Source: CAJXQU01 sp965223825 (GTDB lineage: Bacteria; Pseudomonadota; Gammaproteobacteria; CAJXQU01). Taken from it: a stretch of 64,000 nucleotides of DNA. The position numbers were made by a program, and so were the translations under genes. The notes beneath the pieces were generated by a model, which was not told the DNA's origin, searched no databases, and saw only the letters and a program-made list of their open reading frames with translations. Within the stretch, counting starts at the first letter, position 1, and each line of letters opens with the position of its first letter. The stretch is from the NCBI GenBank assembly GCA_965223825.1, contig OZ245018.1:1364001-1428000 (forward strand). Direction: 5' to 3'. Positions 1 through 9,573 of this stretch are shown piece after piece.

Positions 1-73
1 GCACAGGCAAACCGTGATCGGCAACGAACGAGGCGTGATGAATGTACTGATCAGCATTCCATTTCTGAGACAT
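1..73 (-). CDS. N-terminus of a class I SAM-dependent methyltransferase (partial)
   Basis: Only the first 24 codons are inside the window; the gene runs off the left edge. The ATG at 73 begins MSQKWNADQYIHHASFVADH, the pattern that opens a family of small class I methyltransferases related to trans-aconitate methyltransferase (a W-N-x-x-x-Y segment followed by HASFVA and a hydrophobic turn). The SAM-binding glycine motif would lie beyond the edge, so the assignment rests on the N-terminal signature alone. It is probably co-directional with the GFA gene at 122-547. Confidence 0.5.
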   Translation of the reverse strand, partial: MSQKWNADQYIHHASFVADHGLPV

Positions 74-121
74 GGCGTTATTTAAAGATGGTTTTATTGA
101 TGGTGGATGGAGGTGACTCTA

Positions 122-547
122 TTAGAGATCACCTCCATAAAGGGCGATCACTTCTTCAGCCGTTAGATTTTTCGTTTCGTTTGAAAAGCAGTAAAAGCTG
201 GGTTTGTTATCAATATACATTTGGTGATCAAACTGCCAGTCAATTTCGCCGTCAAAAAAACCTAAAGGAATGAAATATTGCTGTGCTGCTTTAAGTCGGT
301 AAAAAAGGTGAGTGCCGCATTTTACACAGAAGCCTCTTTCTGCCCAGTCGGAGGAGGCATATACCTGTACATTCTCCAGTCCGCTGATCTGCACCTCGGT
401 CTGACAGTCTGCCGCAAGCAAAGGGCCTCCCGACCATTTACGACACATGCCGCAATGGCAAGCGCCCATTTCAAGTTTGGCTTTATCTGCCATGAGGGTC
501 ACTTCACCACATAAACATTGGCCGCTGGCTTTAATCATTTCGCGCAT
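122..547 (-). CDS. GFA/CENP-V-fold zinc protein
   Basis: A protein of about 141 residues of the GFA (glutathione-dependent formaldehyde-activating, CENP-V) fold. It shows the family's zinc ligands: CLCGEV near residue 10, ACHCGMCRKWSGG near 30, and GFCVKCGTHLFYR near 75. Most family members have no proven substrate despite the name, so I give none. The start is taken as the ATG at 547 because GAGG sits 8 nt upstream; the longer in-frame GTG at 556 overlaps that ribosome site. The sequence ends with a typical EVIALY tail. Confidence 0.85.
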   Translation of the reverse strand: MREMIKASGQCLCGEVTLMADKAKLEMGACHCGMCRKWSGGPLLAADCQTEVQISGLENVQVYASSDWAERGFCVKCGTHLFYRLKAAQQYFIPLGFFDGEIDWQFDHQMYIDNKPSFYCFSNETKNLTAEEVIALYGGDL

Positions 548-615
548 AATTTGCACCTCGTTTTCAATGGTTATTTAATATCAAAAGTATCAAAGAGTCA
601 TTCAACCGTGCTCGT

Positions 616-1251
616 CTAACCAGTCAAGACGGGATTGTAAGGTGTCGAAAAGTATTTTTGTAACCCCGACAATACGGCATTCATTGCTACTGAAGCGAGT
701 ATTAATCCCATGATCCGACTGATCACACTGGCGCCTGTGTCGCCTAAGAATTTATGAATGTGAGTCGCGATCAGCATCAGCAGCAGGGTGATGACGAGAA
801 TTAATAAAATGATGCCGGTGGTGATCGTTTGATCAAGCAAAGAAAACCGGTTGTTATCTGTTAATAAGACAGACGCCATCATCGCGCCGGGGGAGGCGAT
901 CGATGGAATAGCTAATGGATAAACGGCACTGGCATGCGCCATTTTTGCGAGATTCACTTCATCTTCAGGTTTACCGTTACCGAGGATCATCGTCAGTGCA
1001 AAAAGAAATAACACGATACCACCAGCGACTTGAAATGCAGGTAACGGAATCTCCATCGCATCCAATAAAATTTCACCCAATACGACGAAAAACAATAATA
1101 CAAAGGCAGAAAGCAGAGTCGCTTTGAGCGCGAGTTTGCGACGCAGTGATGCTTCAGTGAATTTTGCTGTGACTGCGAGGAAAACCGGGATGGTGCCGAT
1201 AGGATCGATAACCGCCCACAGTAGTACAAATTGATGAATGAGATCTTGCAA
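616..1251 (-). CDS. MarC family integral membrane protein
   Basis: A 211-residue polytopic membrane protein with about six hydrophobic segments. It opens with an LLWAVIDPIGTIPVFLA stretch, the MarC/UPF0056 signature, and has the second family motif IPSIASPGAMM in the middle. MarC was once linked to multiple antibiotic resistance, but that link was withdrawn and the physiological substrate is unknown. The start codon is TTG (1249-1251), supported by AGGAG 5 nt upstream. There is no obvious operon partner. Confidence 0.88.
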   Translation of the reverse strand: MQDLIHQFVLLWAVIDPIGTIPVFLAVTAKFTEASLRRKLALKATLLSAFVLLFFVVLGEILLDAMEIPLPAFQVAGGIVLFLFALTMILGNGKPEDEVNLAKMAHASAVYPLAIPSIASPGAMMASVLLTDNNRFSLLDQTITTGIILLILVITLLLMLIATHIHKFLGDTGASVISRIMGLILASVAMNAVLSGLQKYFSTPYNPVLTG

Positions 1252-1401
1252 GTGAACTCCTTTTTAAAAAAACGGAATACGGTGATGGCATAACCATCGG
1301 TTGAGACGCTCGGCAAGGCTGATAGTTTCAGAAAAAGTCTTTTTGCTATGCGAGTGTGATCAAACGATCGGATCGCGTCAGTTTACCTTTGAAGAGACAC
1401 G

Positions 1402-2667
1402 TTACTTTTTAAATTCCCAATAATCGCCATACTGATTATTGCGTTTATTCAAACCAGCCCGATCATTTGCGCGCAATGCATTCTTAAAAATATAAAACAT
1501 GTCTGATATTAAGGACTCTTCATCAGCGTAATAAGAATGCCCAAGCAAACCTGTTTCGACATTAGTTGAGTCGATGGTTTCCATACCCGCAACGATCACT
1601 AAATTGTCTCCCGTATCTCCCGCGCGCGGTGAACCATGCACCACTCTTGAAGCAATGAGGGCCATGTCTTTCGAAGAGGCGTATAACGTGATGGGTGCGC
1701 CCGCGAGGACCATTGCTGGCGCAATATCACGTTTGAACACATCGGCATCAATATCCGGTGCGGCGAGAATAATTTCTTTGAAGCGTGACTTTAATGATGG
1801 GTTTTTCTGCGTCACCGAAACATAAGCGCGTGTGAGTGCGCGATTACCCATGCTGTGTGCGATCAGATAGATGTTTTCCGCATCAGACTTTTCGGCAAAG
1901 TCTTTGAGAAAATGCTCAATATTTGTTTGCGACCATTGAATGTTTGCTTCGTCCACCGTGTATTTTGCGGTACTGCCGTTGGATGGCCAGCTATAAAAAA
2001 CGGGCGCGCCATCAAAGCCAAGATCATATGACATCTGCGCTGTGCGTCGCGCTGCATTTTCAAATGAAACGTTGTACCCATGAACAAAAACAAAGGCACT
2101 TTTCGTTTCGGAAGAATTTATTTTTTTCGACAATGCGTTGAAATAAGACTCTTTTTCTAACGCTTCAACCGACAGCATGACGACATGTTTTTTTGGATTT
2201 TCGCGAAACTCTAATTTCCAAACGGACGGTGATTCCAATTCTCCCATTCGGTGATCACGTGGAATACTGATCTGGGTGATGCCGTAATGTAATTCGCCTC
2301 GATCTGCCGTAAATAGTGATTTAATTTTTGCATTAGGATTACGCTTACGATCAGTCGCGTAAAAAACGTCGAGCACGGCATAATTTTTCGATTTGAGATC
2401 TTGCGAATGTGCGCTTGTTTTTTTGGGCCACGGGTTTTCTTGTTGAGGTTCTGGTAAGGGCATAACCGGCACAGGCGGGGCAATGGCGGATTCAGGCTCG
2501 TTGACGATCGGTTGCGGTATTGCAACTTCATTTGCGGGTTCTATTTGAACCACGTCTGGTGTAGCGGTTGGTTCAGGGATCGTCGGGGTTGGCTCTTCGG
2601 GTGGTTTTGAGCAACTGAAGAGAAAGCTTGAAATCAGCAAAAGGAAAATACCGTTCATGCATTTCAT
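1402..2667 (-). CDS. Lipoprotein with DUF900-type alpha/beta-hydrolase domain
   Basis: About 421 residues. The N-terminus is a lipoprotein signal ending LFSC, followed by a proline- and glutamate-rich linker (about residues 20-85) suited to spanning the periplasm. The rest is an alpha/beta-hydrolase of the DUF900 family: FVHGYNVSFENAARR (oxyanion region), FYSWPSNG, and nucleophile elbow IAHSMGNRA with the catalytic serine, then a D in PDIDADVF. This suggests an outer-membrane-anchored esterase or lipase of unknown substrate. GGAG lies 7 nt before the ATG at 2667; the in-frame TTG at 2673 is too close to it. Confidence 0.85.
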   Translation of the reverse strand: MKCMNGIFLLLISSFLFSCSKPPEEPTPTIPEPTATPDVVQIEPANEVAIPQPIVNEPESAIAPPVPVMPLPEPQQENPWPKKTSAHSQDLKSKNYAVLDVFYATDRKRNPNAKIKSLFTADRGELHYGITQISIPRDHRMGELESPSVWKLEFRENPKKHVVMLSVEALEKESYFNALSKKINSSETKSAFVFVHGYNVSFENAARRTAQMSYDLGFDGAPVFYSWPSNGSTAKYTVDEANIQWSQTNIEHFLKDFAEKSDAENIYLIAHSMGNRALTRAYVSVTQKNPSLKSRFKEIILAAPDIDADVFKRDIAPAMVLAGAPITLYASSKDMALIASRVVHGSPRAGDTGDNLVIVAGMETIDSTNVETGLLGHSYYADEESLISDMFYIFKNALRANDRAGLNKRNNQYGDYWEFKK

Positions 2668-2847
2668 GATCAATCTCCAAAGTAATTATGACGATTAGCC
2701 AGCAGGTTCATCCATAGGGATCTGATGAAGCTATAGCATTCCATATTAAAGGAGATAATAGTAGTTTCTGAGGTAATAAAACGTCGTAAAAAACGAACGC
2801 GATGGCAGCACGCTCTCTGTTTGATAGTCTTTAGTTTTGATCAGGTA

Positions 2848-3621
2848 TTACTTCATCCAATTAATTTCTGTCGCGGTGATAGGGTTGATCACACATTGCT
2901 TTAAGCTTTTCGGCATAATGACTTTGTCTGGTCCGATAACTAACCGACCAGCCATGATTTCAGCTTTCTCTTGTGGATAAAGTGGCGTGACATCCGCGTT
3001 AGCATAACCAATGGGGAAAATCGGCGTACCATTCGCGCCATATTTATCTTTTGCGCCAACGGTATGTAAAAACTCATGCGCAATGACAATATTATTTTGC
3101 TCTTGTTGTGCGGGGCTTGCGAACGCATTAACGTAACCGAGCAAGCCTTTTGTGAGGCCGTAAGAGTGCGCCAACCGCACGCCTTCTTTTGCGGCATGAT
3201 AATTCACAAACATCCGAGCACGGCGGAAGTTTGATTTATCATCCGGCGTATTTAGCCATGCCCAATAACGAAATTTCATACTCCAGATCATGACATCCAA
3301 AACGCCTGATCCAGGTTTCGGTGGAATCGGTGCCTGCGATGGAATGCTCGCCCCCAATCGGGTTTTTACCGGCTGACTGAGCATTAAGTTGTACTGATTG
3401 GCTTGTTCGGTGAAAAACGTATCGATTGTCTCGAAGGTCTGATCATCCAGATTTTGAATGTATTTTTCGATCTCAGGATCCTTCGTTGGATTGAGTGGGT
3501 AGATAATAATCTCGACAGTTTTGGTCCATGATGTTGACGCACGACGTTGTTCGCAGGTGTATAACGCGACGCAAAAGAGGATGAACAGCAGTAGTAGGAT
3601 GCGAAATTGTTTAAACGACAT
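2848..3621 (-). CDS. Membrane-anchored HExxH metalloprotease-like protein
   Basis: About 257 residues. A single N-terminal hydrophobic segment (ILLLLFILFCVALYTC) suggests a membrane anchor or signal peptide. The C-terminal half carries IVIAHEFLHTVGAKDKYG, a zinc HExxH motif with a following aspartate, so a zincin-type peptidase fold is likely. The start was set at the ATG at 3621, which directly precedes the hydrophobic segment; a longer TTG start at 3663 is possible. No family-specific name is recognised and the substrate is unknown. Confidence 0.7.
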   Translation of the reverse strand: MSFKQFRILLLLFILFCVALYTCEQRRASTSWTKTVEIIIYPLNPTKDPEIEKYIQNLDDQTFETIDTFFTEQANQYNLMLSQPVKTRLGASIPSQAPIPPKPGSGVLDVMIWSMKFRYWAWLNTPDDKSNFRRARMFVNYHAAKEGVRLAHSYGLTKGLLGYVNAFASPAQQEQNNIVIAHEFLHTVGAKDKYGANGTPIFPIGYANADVTPLYPQEKAEIMAGRLVIGPDKVIMPKSLKQCVINPITATEINWMK

Positions 3622-3690
3622 AGCGCGTTGTACAGGCCAAATAACCAAAGAAGCTCTGAACAACGCAAGAGCTGTGCCGTTTATGACAAA

Positions 3691-5469
3691 TTAAATGCCA
3701 GTCTGCAAAGGCCAAAAGAGAATAAGAATGCCGAGGGTGATCGTCGCAATGAGCAAATTCATCGGAATGCCGACGCGTAAAAAATCGCTGAAACGGTAAT
3801 CGCCTGGTCCGTACACCATCAGGTTGGTTTGATACCCGATCGGTGTCGCGAAGCTGGCAGAAGCGGCCATCATCACAGCGAGTACGTAAGGTTCTGCATT
3901 GAGATTGGCTTTTTCAACCAGTTGTAAAACGATGGGTAACATCAACAGCGCAGCGGCATTATTGGTGATGATTTCTGTCAGAATCATCACCGAAAAATAC
4001 GCCATGATCAGCAATAACCACGGTTGACCATCACTGAATAGGATCAGGTAATCCGCGAGCAGCTTTGCCACGCCGGTTTTCTCCAATGCATTACCCAATG
4101 CAAACGATGCGGCAATCGTAATGATCACCGTCAGGTCAAGACTTTTCTCCGCTTGCCCAACGGAAACGCAACGGCTGATCAGCATCAGACCGGCACCGAT
4201 CAGGGATGCGTTTAAAATACTGATCAGGCCAATTCCAGCGCTGAATACCACGGCAAATAAAATTCCCCATGCAAGCCAGGCTTTTTGATGTTGCGGACGT
4301 TCTGTGTCGAGATCATTCACGACTAAAAATTCTTTATTAAAACGTTGCCGGCTGACGAAAGCGGGCCGTGCTTCAAGCAATAAAGTATCGCCTGCTTGGA
4401 GTTTGATACTACCGAGATTACCGGGGACGCGCTCGCCATTACGCGCAACCGCAAGAACCGCTGCACCATAGCGATCACGAAAACGAATATCACGCAAAGC
4501 CTGACCCAAGCCATCGCAATGTGGTGACACGACAGCTTCGACTAATCGTCTTTCAGGCCGATCTTGCATCAACGCAGCGGGTTGATTATCTGCCGACGGA
4601 ACGATGCCGTTAATCCGCAACAGATCAGAAATGGCTTCGGTATCGCCAGCGAACACGAGACGATCACCGCCACGTAAAATTTCTTCTGACGAGACGGCGG
4701 TGACAATACTGCCTTCGCGTTCGATCTCAATCAGGTAAATGCGTTTTAAATTCCGCAAACCGGCCTGCTCAACCGTTTTACCAACTAGCGGTCCAGCTTG
4801 TGCAACGGCGACTTCGAGGGTGAATTCCCGCAGGTTTCCAAAGGGTGTTTTGTCTTGTCGTGTGGGTAACCATTTTGGGAAAAAAATCAGCATAAATCCT
4901 AAGCCGATGATCGCGACGGGTAAGCCAATCGGCGTGAGTGCAAACAAGGAAAAGCCATCTTCACCGGTCAATGTTTGGTATTGACCGTTCACGACTAAAT
5001 TCGTGCTGGTGCCGATCAGTGTCACCGAGCCACCAAGAATCGTCGCGTAGCTAAGTGGAATCATCAGTTTCGACGGGGCGATGTCGATTTTTCTGCACCA
5101 GGCATGTAATGCCGGAATCATTGTCGCGACAACCGGTGTGTTGTTAAGAAATGCACTGAGAATAGGGATCGGTAAAAAAATGCGCAACATCGCACTACGC
5201 ACATTTTTCGGTTGACCGAGTACGCGATCAACCAGCAAATCAATCGCGCCTGATGCGTGAATGCCCGATGCGATCACAAACATCGCGGCGACCGTGATCA
5301 GACCGCTATTACTAAATCCAGCAAGCGCCTCCGCCGGTGTGAGAATACCCGCAGTGCTCAAGATCACGAGGGTTGCCATCATGATCAAGTGCGGACTAAT
5401 GCGTGTCATACTCATGCCGAGCAGTGCAGCGATCATTAATATCAGTGAAAAAGAAGCTTGCCAGCCCAT
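3691..5469 (-). CDS. SLC13-family transporter with two RCK_C (TrkA-C) domains
   Basis: A 592-residue inner-membrane transporter. Hydrophobic helices occupy residues 1-190 and 400-592 and resemble the divalent anion:Na+ symporter/ArsB-NhaD superfamily. A cytosolic insert (about residues 205-385) contains two TrkA-C-like units, marked by GDRLVFAGD and GDTLLLEA. The motifs NNTPVVATMIP and TNNAAALLMLP are the paired SLC13 NT(P/A) signatures. Substrate (sulfate, dicarboxylate or other) cannot be assigned. It overlaps nothing and is convergent with no neighbour. Confidence 0.88.
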   Translation of the reverse strand: MGWQASFSLILMIAALLGMSMTRISPHLIMMATLVILSTAGILTPAEALAGFSNSGLITVAAMFVIASGIHASGAIDLLVDRVLGQPKNVRSAMLRIFLPIPILSAFLNNTPVVATMIPALHAWCRKIDIAPSKLMIPLSYATILGGSVTLIGTSTNLVVNGQYQTLTGEDGFSLFALTPIGLPVAIIGLGFMLIFFPKWLPTRQDKTPFGNLREFTLEVAVAQAGPLVGKTVEQAGLRNLKRIYLIEIEREGSIVTAVSSEEILRGGDRLVFAGDTEAISDLLRINGIVPSADNQPAALMQDRPERRLVEAVVSPHCDGLGQALRDIRFRDRYGAAVLAVARNGERVPGNLGSIKLQAGDTLLLEARPAFVSRQRFNKEFLVVNDLDTERPQHQKAWLAWGILFAVVFSAGIGLISILNASLIGAGLMLISRCVSVGQAEKSLDLTVIITIAASFALGNALEKTGVAKLLADYLILFSDGQPWLLLIMAYFSVMILTEIITNNAAALLMLPIVLQLVEKANLNAEPYVLAVMMAASASFATPIGYQTNLMVYGPGDYRFSDFLRVGIPMNLLIATITLGILILFWPLQTGI

Positions 5470-5684
5470 CGTTAAATTTTTCCAAACGTAATAAAGATGC
5501 GCTGAGTATACGCGGCCTTGATCAATACGAATAAGGAATTAAAAAGTCTATTTTTAGTTCGAAATCATCTAAGCGAAGGTCAGACGATTTACCACGAAAA
5601 AAGCCATTAGTTTGCTGACTTGTTGCACTGATCAGCCCGCGCTATGCTGGTACAAATTTGCATTTTAGTGTTGGGAGATGGTTA

Positions 5685-6110
5685 TTGTTTTTGATGATGG
5701 TGGTTAATTGTTTGCTCGTGGCGTTCGCGATCATTGTTCATTACGAAATGCTCTTTCGTCTGTCCAGCATGATCCCGCGACTCACCATGCGTCATCGTTT
5801 CCGCGTTGTGTACGGTATTTTCGGCGCGATGATCGCACACGTCATCGAGATTTGGGTTTTCGCATTTGGTTACTACATGCTGATCAACTATGACGGGATG
5901 GGGCATTTTGAAGGTAATTACGACAATACATTTTGGGATTGTGCGTATTTCTCTTTCACCACCTACACCTCACTTGGCTATGGTGATATTGAACCGATCG
6001 GGCATATTCGTTTCCTCGCCGGTCTTGAGTCTTTAACTGGGTTGGTGTTGATCACGTGGACGGCGTCGTTTATGTATCTGCAAATGGAACGCTTTTGGGA
6101 TAAAAAATAA
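5685..6110 (+). CDS. Two-transmembrane potassium-channel-like protein
   Basis: About 141 residues with an N-terminal helix, a second helix (HVIEIWVFAFGYYMLI), a pore loop with the selectivity filter TYTSLGYGDI, and a final helix (LVLITWTASFMYLQM). The TxGYGD filter is diagnostic of the K+-channel (Ion_trans_2) family. No regulatory RCK domain is attached. The start is uncertain: GGGAG at 5673-5677 best fits the TTG at 5685, with in-frame ATGs at 5694 and 5697 and a TTG at 5658. It is convergent with the LysR gene. Confidence 0.8.
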   Translation: MFLMMVVNCLLVAFAIIVHYEMLFRLSSMIPRLTMRHRFRVVYGIFGAMIAHVIEIWVFAFGYYMLINYDGMGHFEGNYDNTFWDCAYFSFTTYTSLGYGDIEPIGHIRFLAGLESLTGLVLITWTASFMYLQMERFWDKK

Positions 6111-6153
6111 AAACTGATCGGGTGTATTGTCAGCATTCCGAGCAAATTCATCT

Positions 6154-7059
6154 TTACGTTTTGTTTGCTTGTGTTTCGCGGAATTCTCGCACGGTTTGTA
6201 AAAATGCATTCAACAATGGTGATTGATCATCTGCGCGAAAAATACAACTTAGATCAACCCGCGCACTGTCCGGCAAGTCAGCAAAAGGGCGGTAGATCAC
6301 TCCAGGGATTTTAAGGTTCATGGTGGATTCGGGCACAAGACACACACCAAAGCCACTGGCGACGAGGGCAATTCCTGTCACCGCATCCCCGACTTCTTGT
6401 GTGATGTTGGGTGTAAATCCAAATTCATGACAAAGCGCGATGACTTTATCGATAAAGTTGGGCCGTGCACCACTGGGAAATAACACGAGTGGCACATTTT
6501 CCAATTCGGCAAAACGGATCGACTTTTGTTGCGCAAATGGATCATGTTCGTTGATCGCGACCATCAATCGTTCTGTATTGACCAACTCGCTGTGAATGTC
6601 TGGCAGAGGGGCAAGCAGGCGATTAAATCCCAACGTAATTCGCCGTTGACGTAAGGCTTCAAGTTGCTCACCTTTGTTCATGGTATGCAGAACGATTTTC
6701 ACATTCGGATGTGACAGGCGAAAGGATTGGATCAGTTTTGGGATCGTATCCAATATTGCTGATCCGAAAATCGCGATGTCCATGCGTCCTAACTTACCTT
6801 GATCAGCTTGTTGCGCGTGTTCCGTGGCTTGCTCGACCAAGGCCAGAATATTGCGCGCCTCTTTCAAAAAAAGTGCACCGGCTTGCGTGATCTCGACCCC
6901 ACGCGGTGTGCGATCAAATAGTTGAATACCCAGCTCTTGTTCAAGCTGCTTTATCTGGCGGCTGAGTGGCGGTTGTGAGATGAATAAGCGCGTTGCTGCA
7001 CGGCCAATATTTTCTTCCTCAGCGACGGTGATGAAGTATTTAAGGTGGCGTAAATCCAT
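6154..7059 (-). CDS. LysR-type regulator, CatR/BenM-like
   Basis: About 301 residues. The winged HTH is at residues 1-60 (MDLRHLKYFITVAEE, then SQPPLSRQIKQLE), followed by a two-lobe effector domain. The sequence style and the ATAC-N7-GTAT site at 7169-7183 are those of the CatR/BenM/CatM group that senses muconate-like ring-cleavage intermediates. It lies next to the phenol island, and a near-identical site precedes dmpE, so it probably controls itself and the lower meta operon; this is inference. GGGGGA 8 nt upstream supports the ATG at 7059 over upstream in-frame starts. Confidence 0.88.
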   Translation of the reverse strand: MDLRHLKYFITVAEEENIGRAATRLFISQPPLSRQIKQLEQELGIQLFDRTPRGVEITQAGALFLKEARNILALVEQATEHAQQADQGKLGRMDIAIFGSAILDTIPKLIQSFRLSHPNVKIVLHTMNKGEQLEALRQRRITLGFNRLLAPLPDIHSELVNTERLMVAINEHDPFAQQKSIRFAELENVPLVLFPSGARPNFIDKVIALCHEFGFTPNITQEVGDAVTGIALVASGFGVCLVPESTMNLKIPGVIYRPFADLPDSARVDLSCIFRADDQSPLLNAFLQTVREFRETQANKT

Positions 7060-7168
7060 CTTGTTTGATCCCCCCATTTTTATTCGGCTTTGCCTGTGTT
7101 TTGTTAAAACGCAGTAAGCAGGTGATTTACCCGAAACAATGGTTAACTGTATGACTTTAACGATCATC

Positions 7169-7183
7169 ATACCTACTAGGTAT
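7169..7183. promoter_or_regulatory. LysR operator ATACCTACTAGGTAT
   Basis: A perfect 15-bp dyad, ATAC-N7-GTAT, the consensus recognised by BenM/CatM-type LysR proteins. It is centred 117 bp upstream of the LysR ATG and faces the LysR gene on one side and a plus-strand terminator structure on the other. Its ATACCTA core recurs before dmpE at 15843. Confidence 0.65.
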
Positions 7184-7252
7184 GGTGCAAGCAAAGAATG
7201 GGTATTAGATCAGCAACCTGACCTGCTTTACGCTACTTGCCGTAATGGACTG

Positions 7253-7342
7253 AGTTAACAGTGTTTTTTGGGTTGATGCGTCAATCACCGATCTATCCTC
7301 CAAGGTCATTGGAGTTCCGGCGGCCGTGGTCGCCGGTTTTTT
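7253..7342 (+). ncRNA. Candidate short transcript or leader with two hairpins
   Basis: No ORF of note is present. CTCCAA (7298-7303) pairs with TTGGAG (7309-7314), and CCGGCG (7317-7322) pairs with CGCCGG (7331-7336), followed immediately by six T. A weak promoter-like pair, CTGACC-N17-CGTAAT (7218-7246), would start RNA near 7253. This could be a small RNA divergent from the LysR gene, or part of an attenuated dmpR leader. The start point is speculative; the terminator is clear. Confidence 0.3.
7317..7342 (+). terminator. Intrinsic terminator upstream of dmpR
   Basis: A six-bp GC-only stem (CCGGCG/CGCCGG) with an 8-nt loop, followed by TTTTTT. No plus-strand coding gene lies upstream for it to terminate, which is why a short RNA or an attenuator is considered. 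Confidence 0.65.
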
Positions 7343-7590
7343 AATGCAGCGTTGAGATCGCAGAATACATTTAGATCAACACTTTCTCCCACGCAGAAAA
7401 ATGCTAAAGTCCTACCGGTGCAAAATGAATAAAAGCGTGCAGGAAATCACCTGCGCCATAATGTCTGACACTGTGTGCAAGACCAACTCATCACCACATA
7501 AGCAAGCAGCGATCAGACGGAAAACAAAAGAGTGGTTTGACATTACCGATGGGTAAGTCGTGCAAAACAGCCACCCGAGGAAGAGGTTTG

Positions 7591-9276
7591 ATGACACAAA
7601 AGGGATTGATTGATCAGTTCAAGCTACGCTCGCGGCTTCGTTTTAATCTCGAAGAAGGGCAGATTTGGTTAGACGAAGACAGAATGTTGTTGCTGCACGC
7701 CACTGCAATGGGGGCGTTACGCACGGAAGTGTTTAATTCTCTTGGTGTTGATCGCGCACGAGGTTTATTGGTGCGGATGGGCTTTGCTTCTGGCCAACAG
7801 GATGCTGATCTGGCGCGCAGTTTATTAGGCTCAGGTGACAATTTCGACGTCTTCCAACTTGGCCCCGAATTACACGCCTTTGAAGGACTCAATCGGGCGA
7901 ATATTGATAACGCCGTGATCGACTGGGACAAAGGTATTTTTGAAGGTGATGTCTCTTGGAAAAACTCATGGGAAGTGGATTCTCACGAGAAAAATTTTGG
8001 TTTCAGTGACGATCCTGTTTGTTGGACACTCGTCGGTTACGCTTCCGGTTACACCACCCGTTTTTTAAATCGATTTATCGTTTTTCGTGAAACACATTGT
8101 GTCGGTTGCGGCGATGAGAAATGCCGTGTGATCGGCAAACCTGCTGAAGATTGGGATAACAGCGATGGTTATCTGGATTATTTTCACCCTGAAGATATTG
8201 ATGGTGAATTAAACGAATTGCGCGAAGAGCTAGCACGCTTACAAGAAACGATCGATCAAGGGCAACGATCTGATGATCTGGTCGGAGAATCGCCCGCTTT
8301 TCGCGAAGCATTCGATCTGATCGGCAAAGCCGCACCAAGTCCGATCAACGTTTTATTATTAGGCGAAACCGGCGTCGGAAAAGAAGTCTTTGCGCGTTGG
8401 TTACATGACAATAGCGAGTATCGCGATAAACCGTTTGTCGCGATCAACTGCGCAGCAATTCCACATGATCTGATCGAATCAGAATTATTCGGTGTCACTA
8501 AAGGCGCGTACACCGGCGCAAGTCAGTCACGCCCAGGACGTTTTGAACGGGCAGATGGCGGCACCTTATTTCTGGATGAAGTCGGTGACCTGTCGCTATC
8601 TGCGCAAGTGAAATTATTACGTGTGTTACAAACCGGTGAAGTCGAACGACTTGGTGATGATCAAACACGGAAAGTGAATGTGCGTTTAGTTGCTGCGACT
8701 AATGTTGATCTACAACGCGCGATTAAAGAAGGGCATTTCCGTGCAGATCTGTATTATCGACTCGCAACCTATCCTGTGCACATTCCCCCCCTACGTGATC
8801 GCAAAAGTGATATACCGTTACTCGCGAATAAATTGGTAGAAAAGTACGAAAAAATTTACCATAAAAAATTGCAAGGCCTGACCGATCGTGCAGTGCAAAT
8901 ACTTAAATCCTACCCCTGGCCGGGTAATGTGCGCGAGTTGGAAAACCTGATCGAACGCGGTGTACTCCTAGCGCCACCGGGTGGTCGCGTCGAGCTCGGA
9001 CATTTATTCGCAGGGACCAATCCGCAACATGCCTCCGAAGGTGTCGAAGTTGATCAAGTTGGACACTTAACCGAGCAAGCAGAAACACAACATGTGCGTC
9101 TCTGTGAAAGTCTATTAAAAGACGGATTTGATCTCAAAAAGCACGAAGAAAAACTCCTTCGACTCGCCGTTGAAAAATCCAACGGAAACCTCACCGCCGC
9201 TGCAAAAATCCTCGGCATTTCCCGCCGACAATTATCGTATCGATTAAAACACAGTGAAGCTGAAGCAACTGAATAA
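7591..9276 (+). CDS. dmpR: DmpR/XylR-type sigma54-dependent activator
   Basis: 561 residues against 563 in DmpR. Residues about 15-200 form the XylR_N/V4R effector-sensing domain, ending with HCVGCGDEKCRV, the cysteine cluster of this subgroup. The AAA+ domain has Walker A GETGVGKE (near 258), the sigma54-contact loop as GAYTGA (near 305) and Walker B GGTLFLDEV (near 324). A Fis-type HTH ends the protein (NGNLTAAAKILGISRRQLSY, about 532-552). Aromatic effectors bind the N-domain and relieve repression of the ATPase in this family. GAGGAAGAGG precedes the ATG at 7591. It should activate the sigma54 promoter at 9684. Confidence 0.95.
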   Translation: MTQKGLIDQFKLRSRLRFNLEEGQIWLDEDRMLLLHATAMGALRTEVFNSLGVDRARGLLVRMGFASGQQDADLARSLLGSGDNFDVFQLGPELHAFEGLNRANIDNAVIDWDKGIFEGDVSWKNSWEVDSHEKNFGFSDDPVCWTLVGYASGYTTRFLNRFIVFRETHCVGCGDEKCRVIGKPAEDWDNSDGYLDYFHPEDIDGELNELREELARLQETIDQGQRSDDLVGESPAFREAFDLIGKAAPSPINVLLLGETGVGKEVFARWLHDNSEYRDKPFVAINCAAIPHDLIESELFGVTKGAYTGASQSRPGRFERADGGTLFLDEVGDLSLSAQVKLLRVLQTGEVERLGDDQTRKVNVRLVAATNVDLQRAIKEGHFRADLYYRLATYPVHIPPLRDRKSDIPLLANKLVEKYEKIYHKKLQGLTDRAVQILKSYPWPGNVRELENLIERGVLLAPPGGRVELGHLFAGTNPQHASEGVEVDQVGHLTEQAETQHVRLCESLLKDGFDLKKHEEKLLRLAVEKSNGNLTAAAKILGISRRQLSYRLKHSEAEATE

Positions 9277-9352
9277 TTTCTTTATTTAAGTATATTGGAT
9301 CGAATAAAGTGATGTTTTTATTTTATGAAATTAATTCAATCCAATAGCCCCT

Positions 9353-9377
9353 AACAAGTTAACCTCAACAAGTTAAC
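9353..9377 (+). repeat. Tandem AACAAGTTAAC repeat
   Basis: The 11-mer AACAAGTTAAC occurs twice, at 9353-9363 and 9367-9377, 14 bp apart, in the non-coding gap after dmpR. It lies about 350 bp upstream of the sigma54 promoter. Each copy contains the dyad GTTAAC. Function unknown. Confidence 0.6.
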
Positions 9378-9573
9378 GTCTAGCAAATTCGTATATTTAC
9401 TACGTGAGTTACCGAAGCGCCTAATAGTACAGATTAAAGGTGTTCATCTAAGGGGCCGATGGTAATCAAAAAATCATTTTTGCGCTTTATCCACTACAGA
9501 TAACATCCCCGCTTGGTTTAACTACAAATATATTTATTAATAAAATTACGGAAAAATTATTGCTTTGCAGCAT

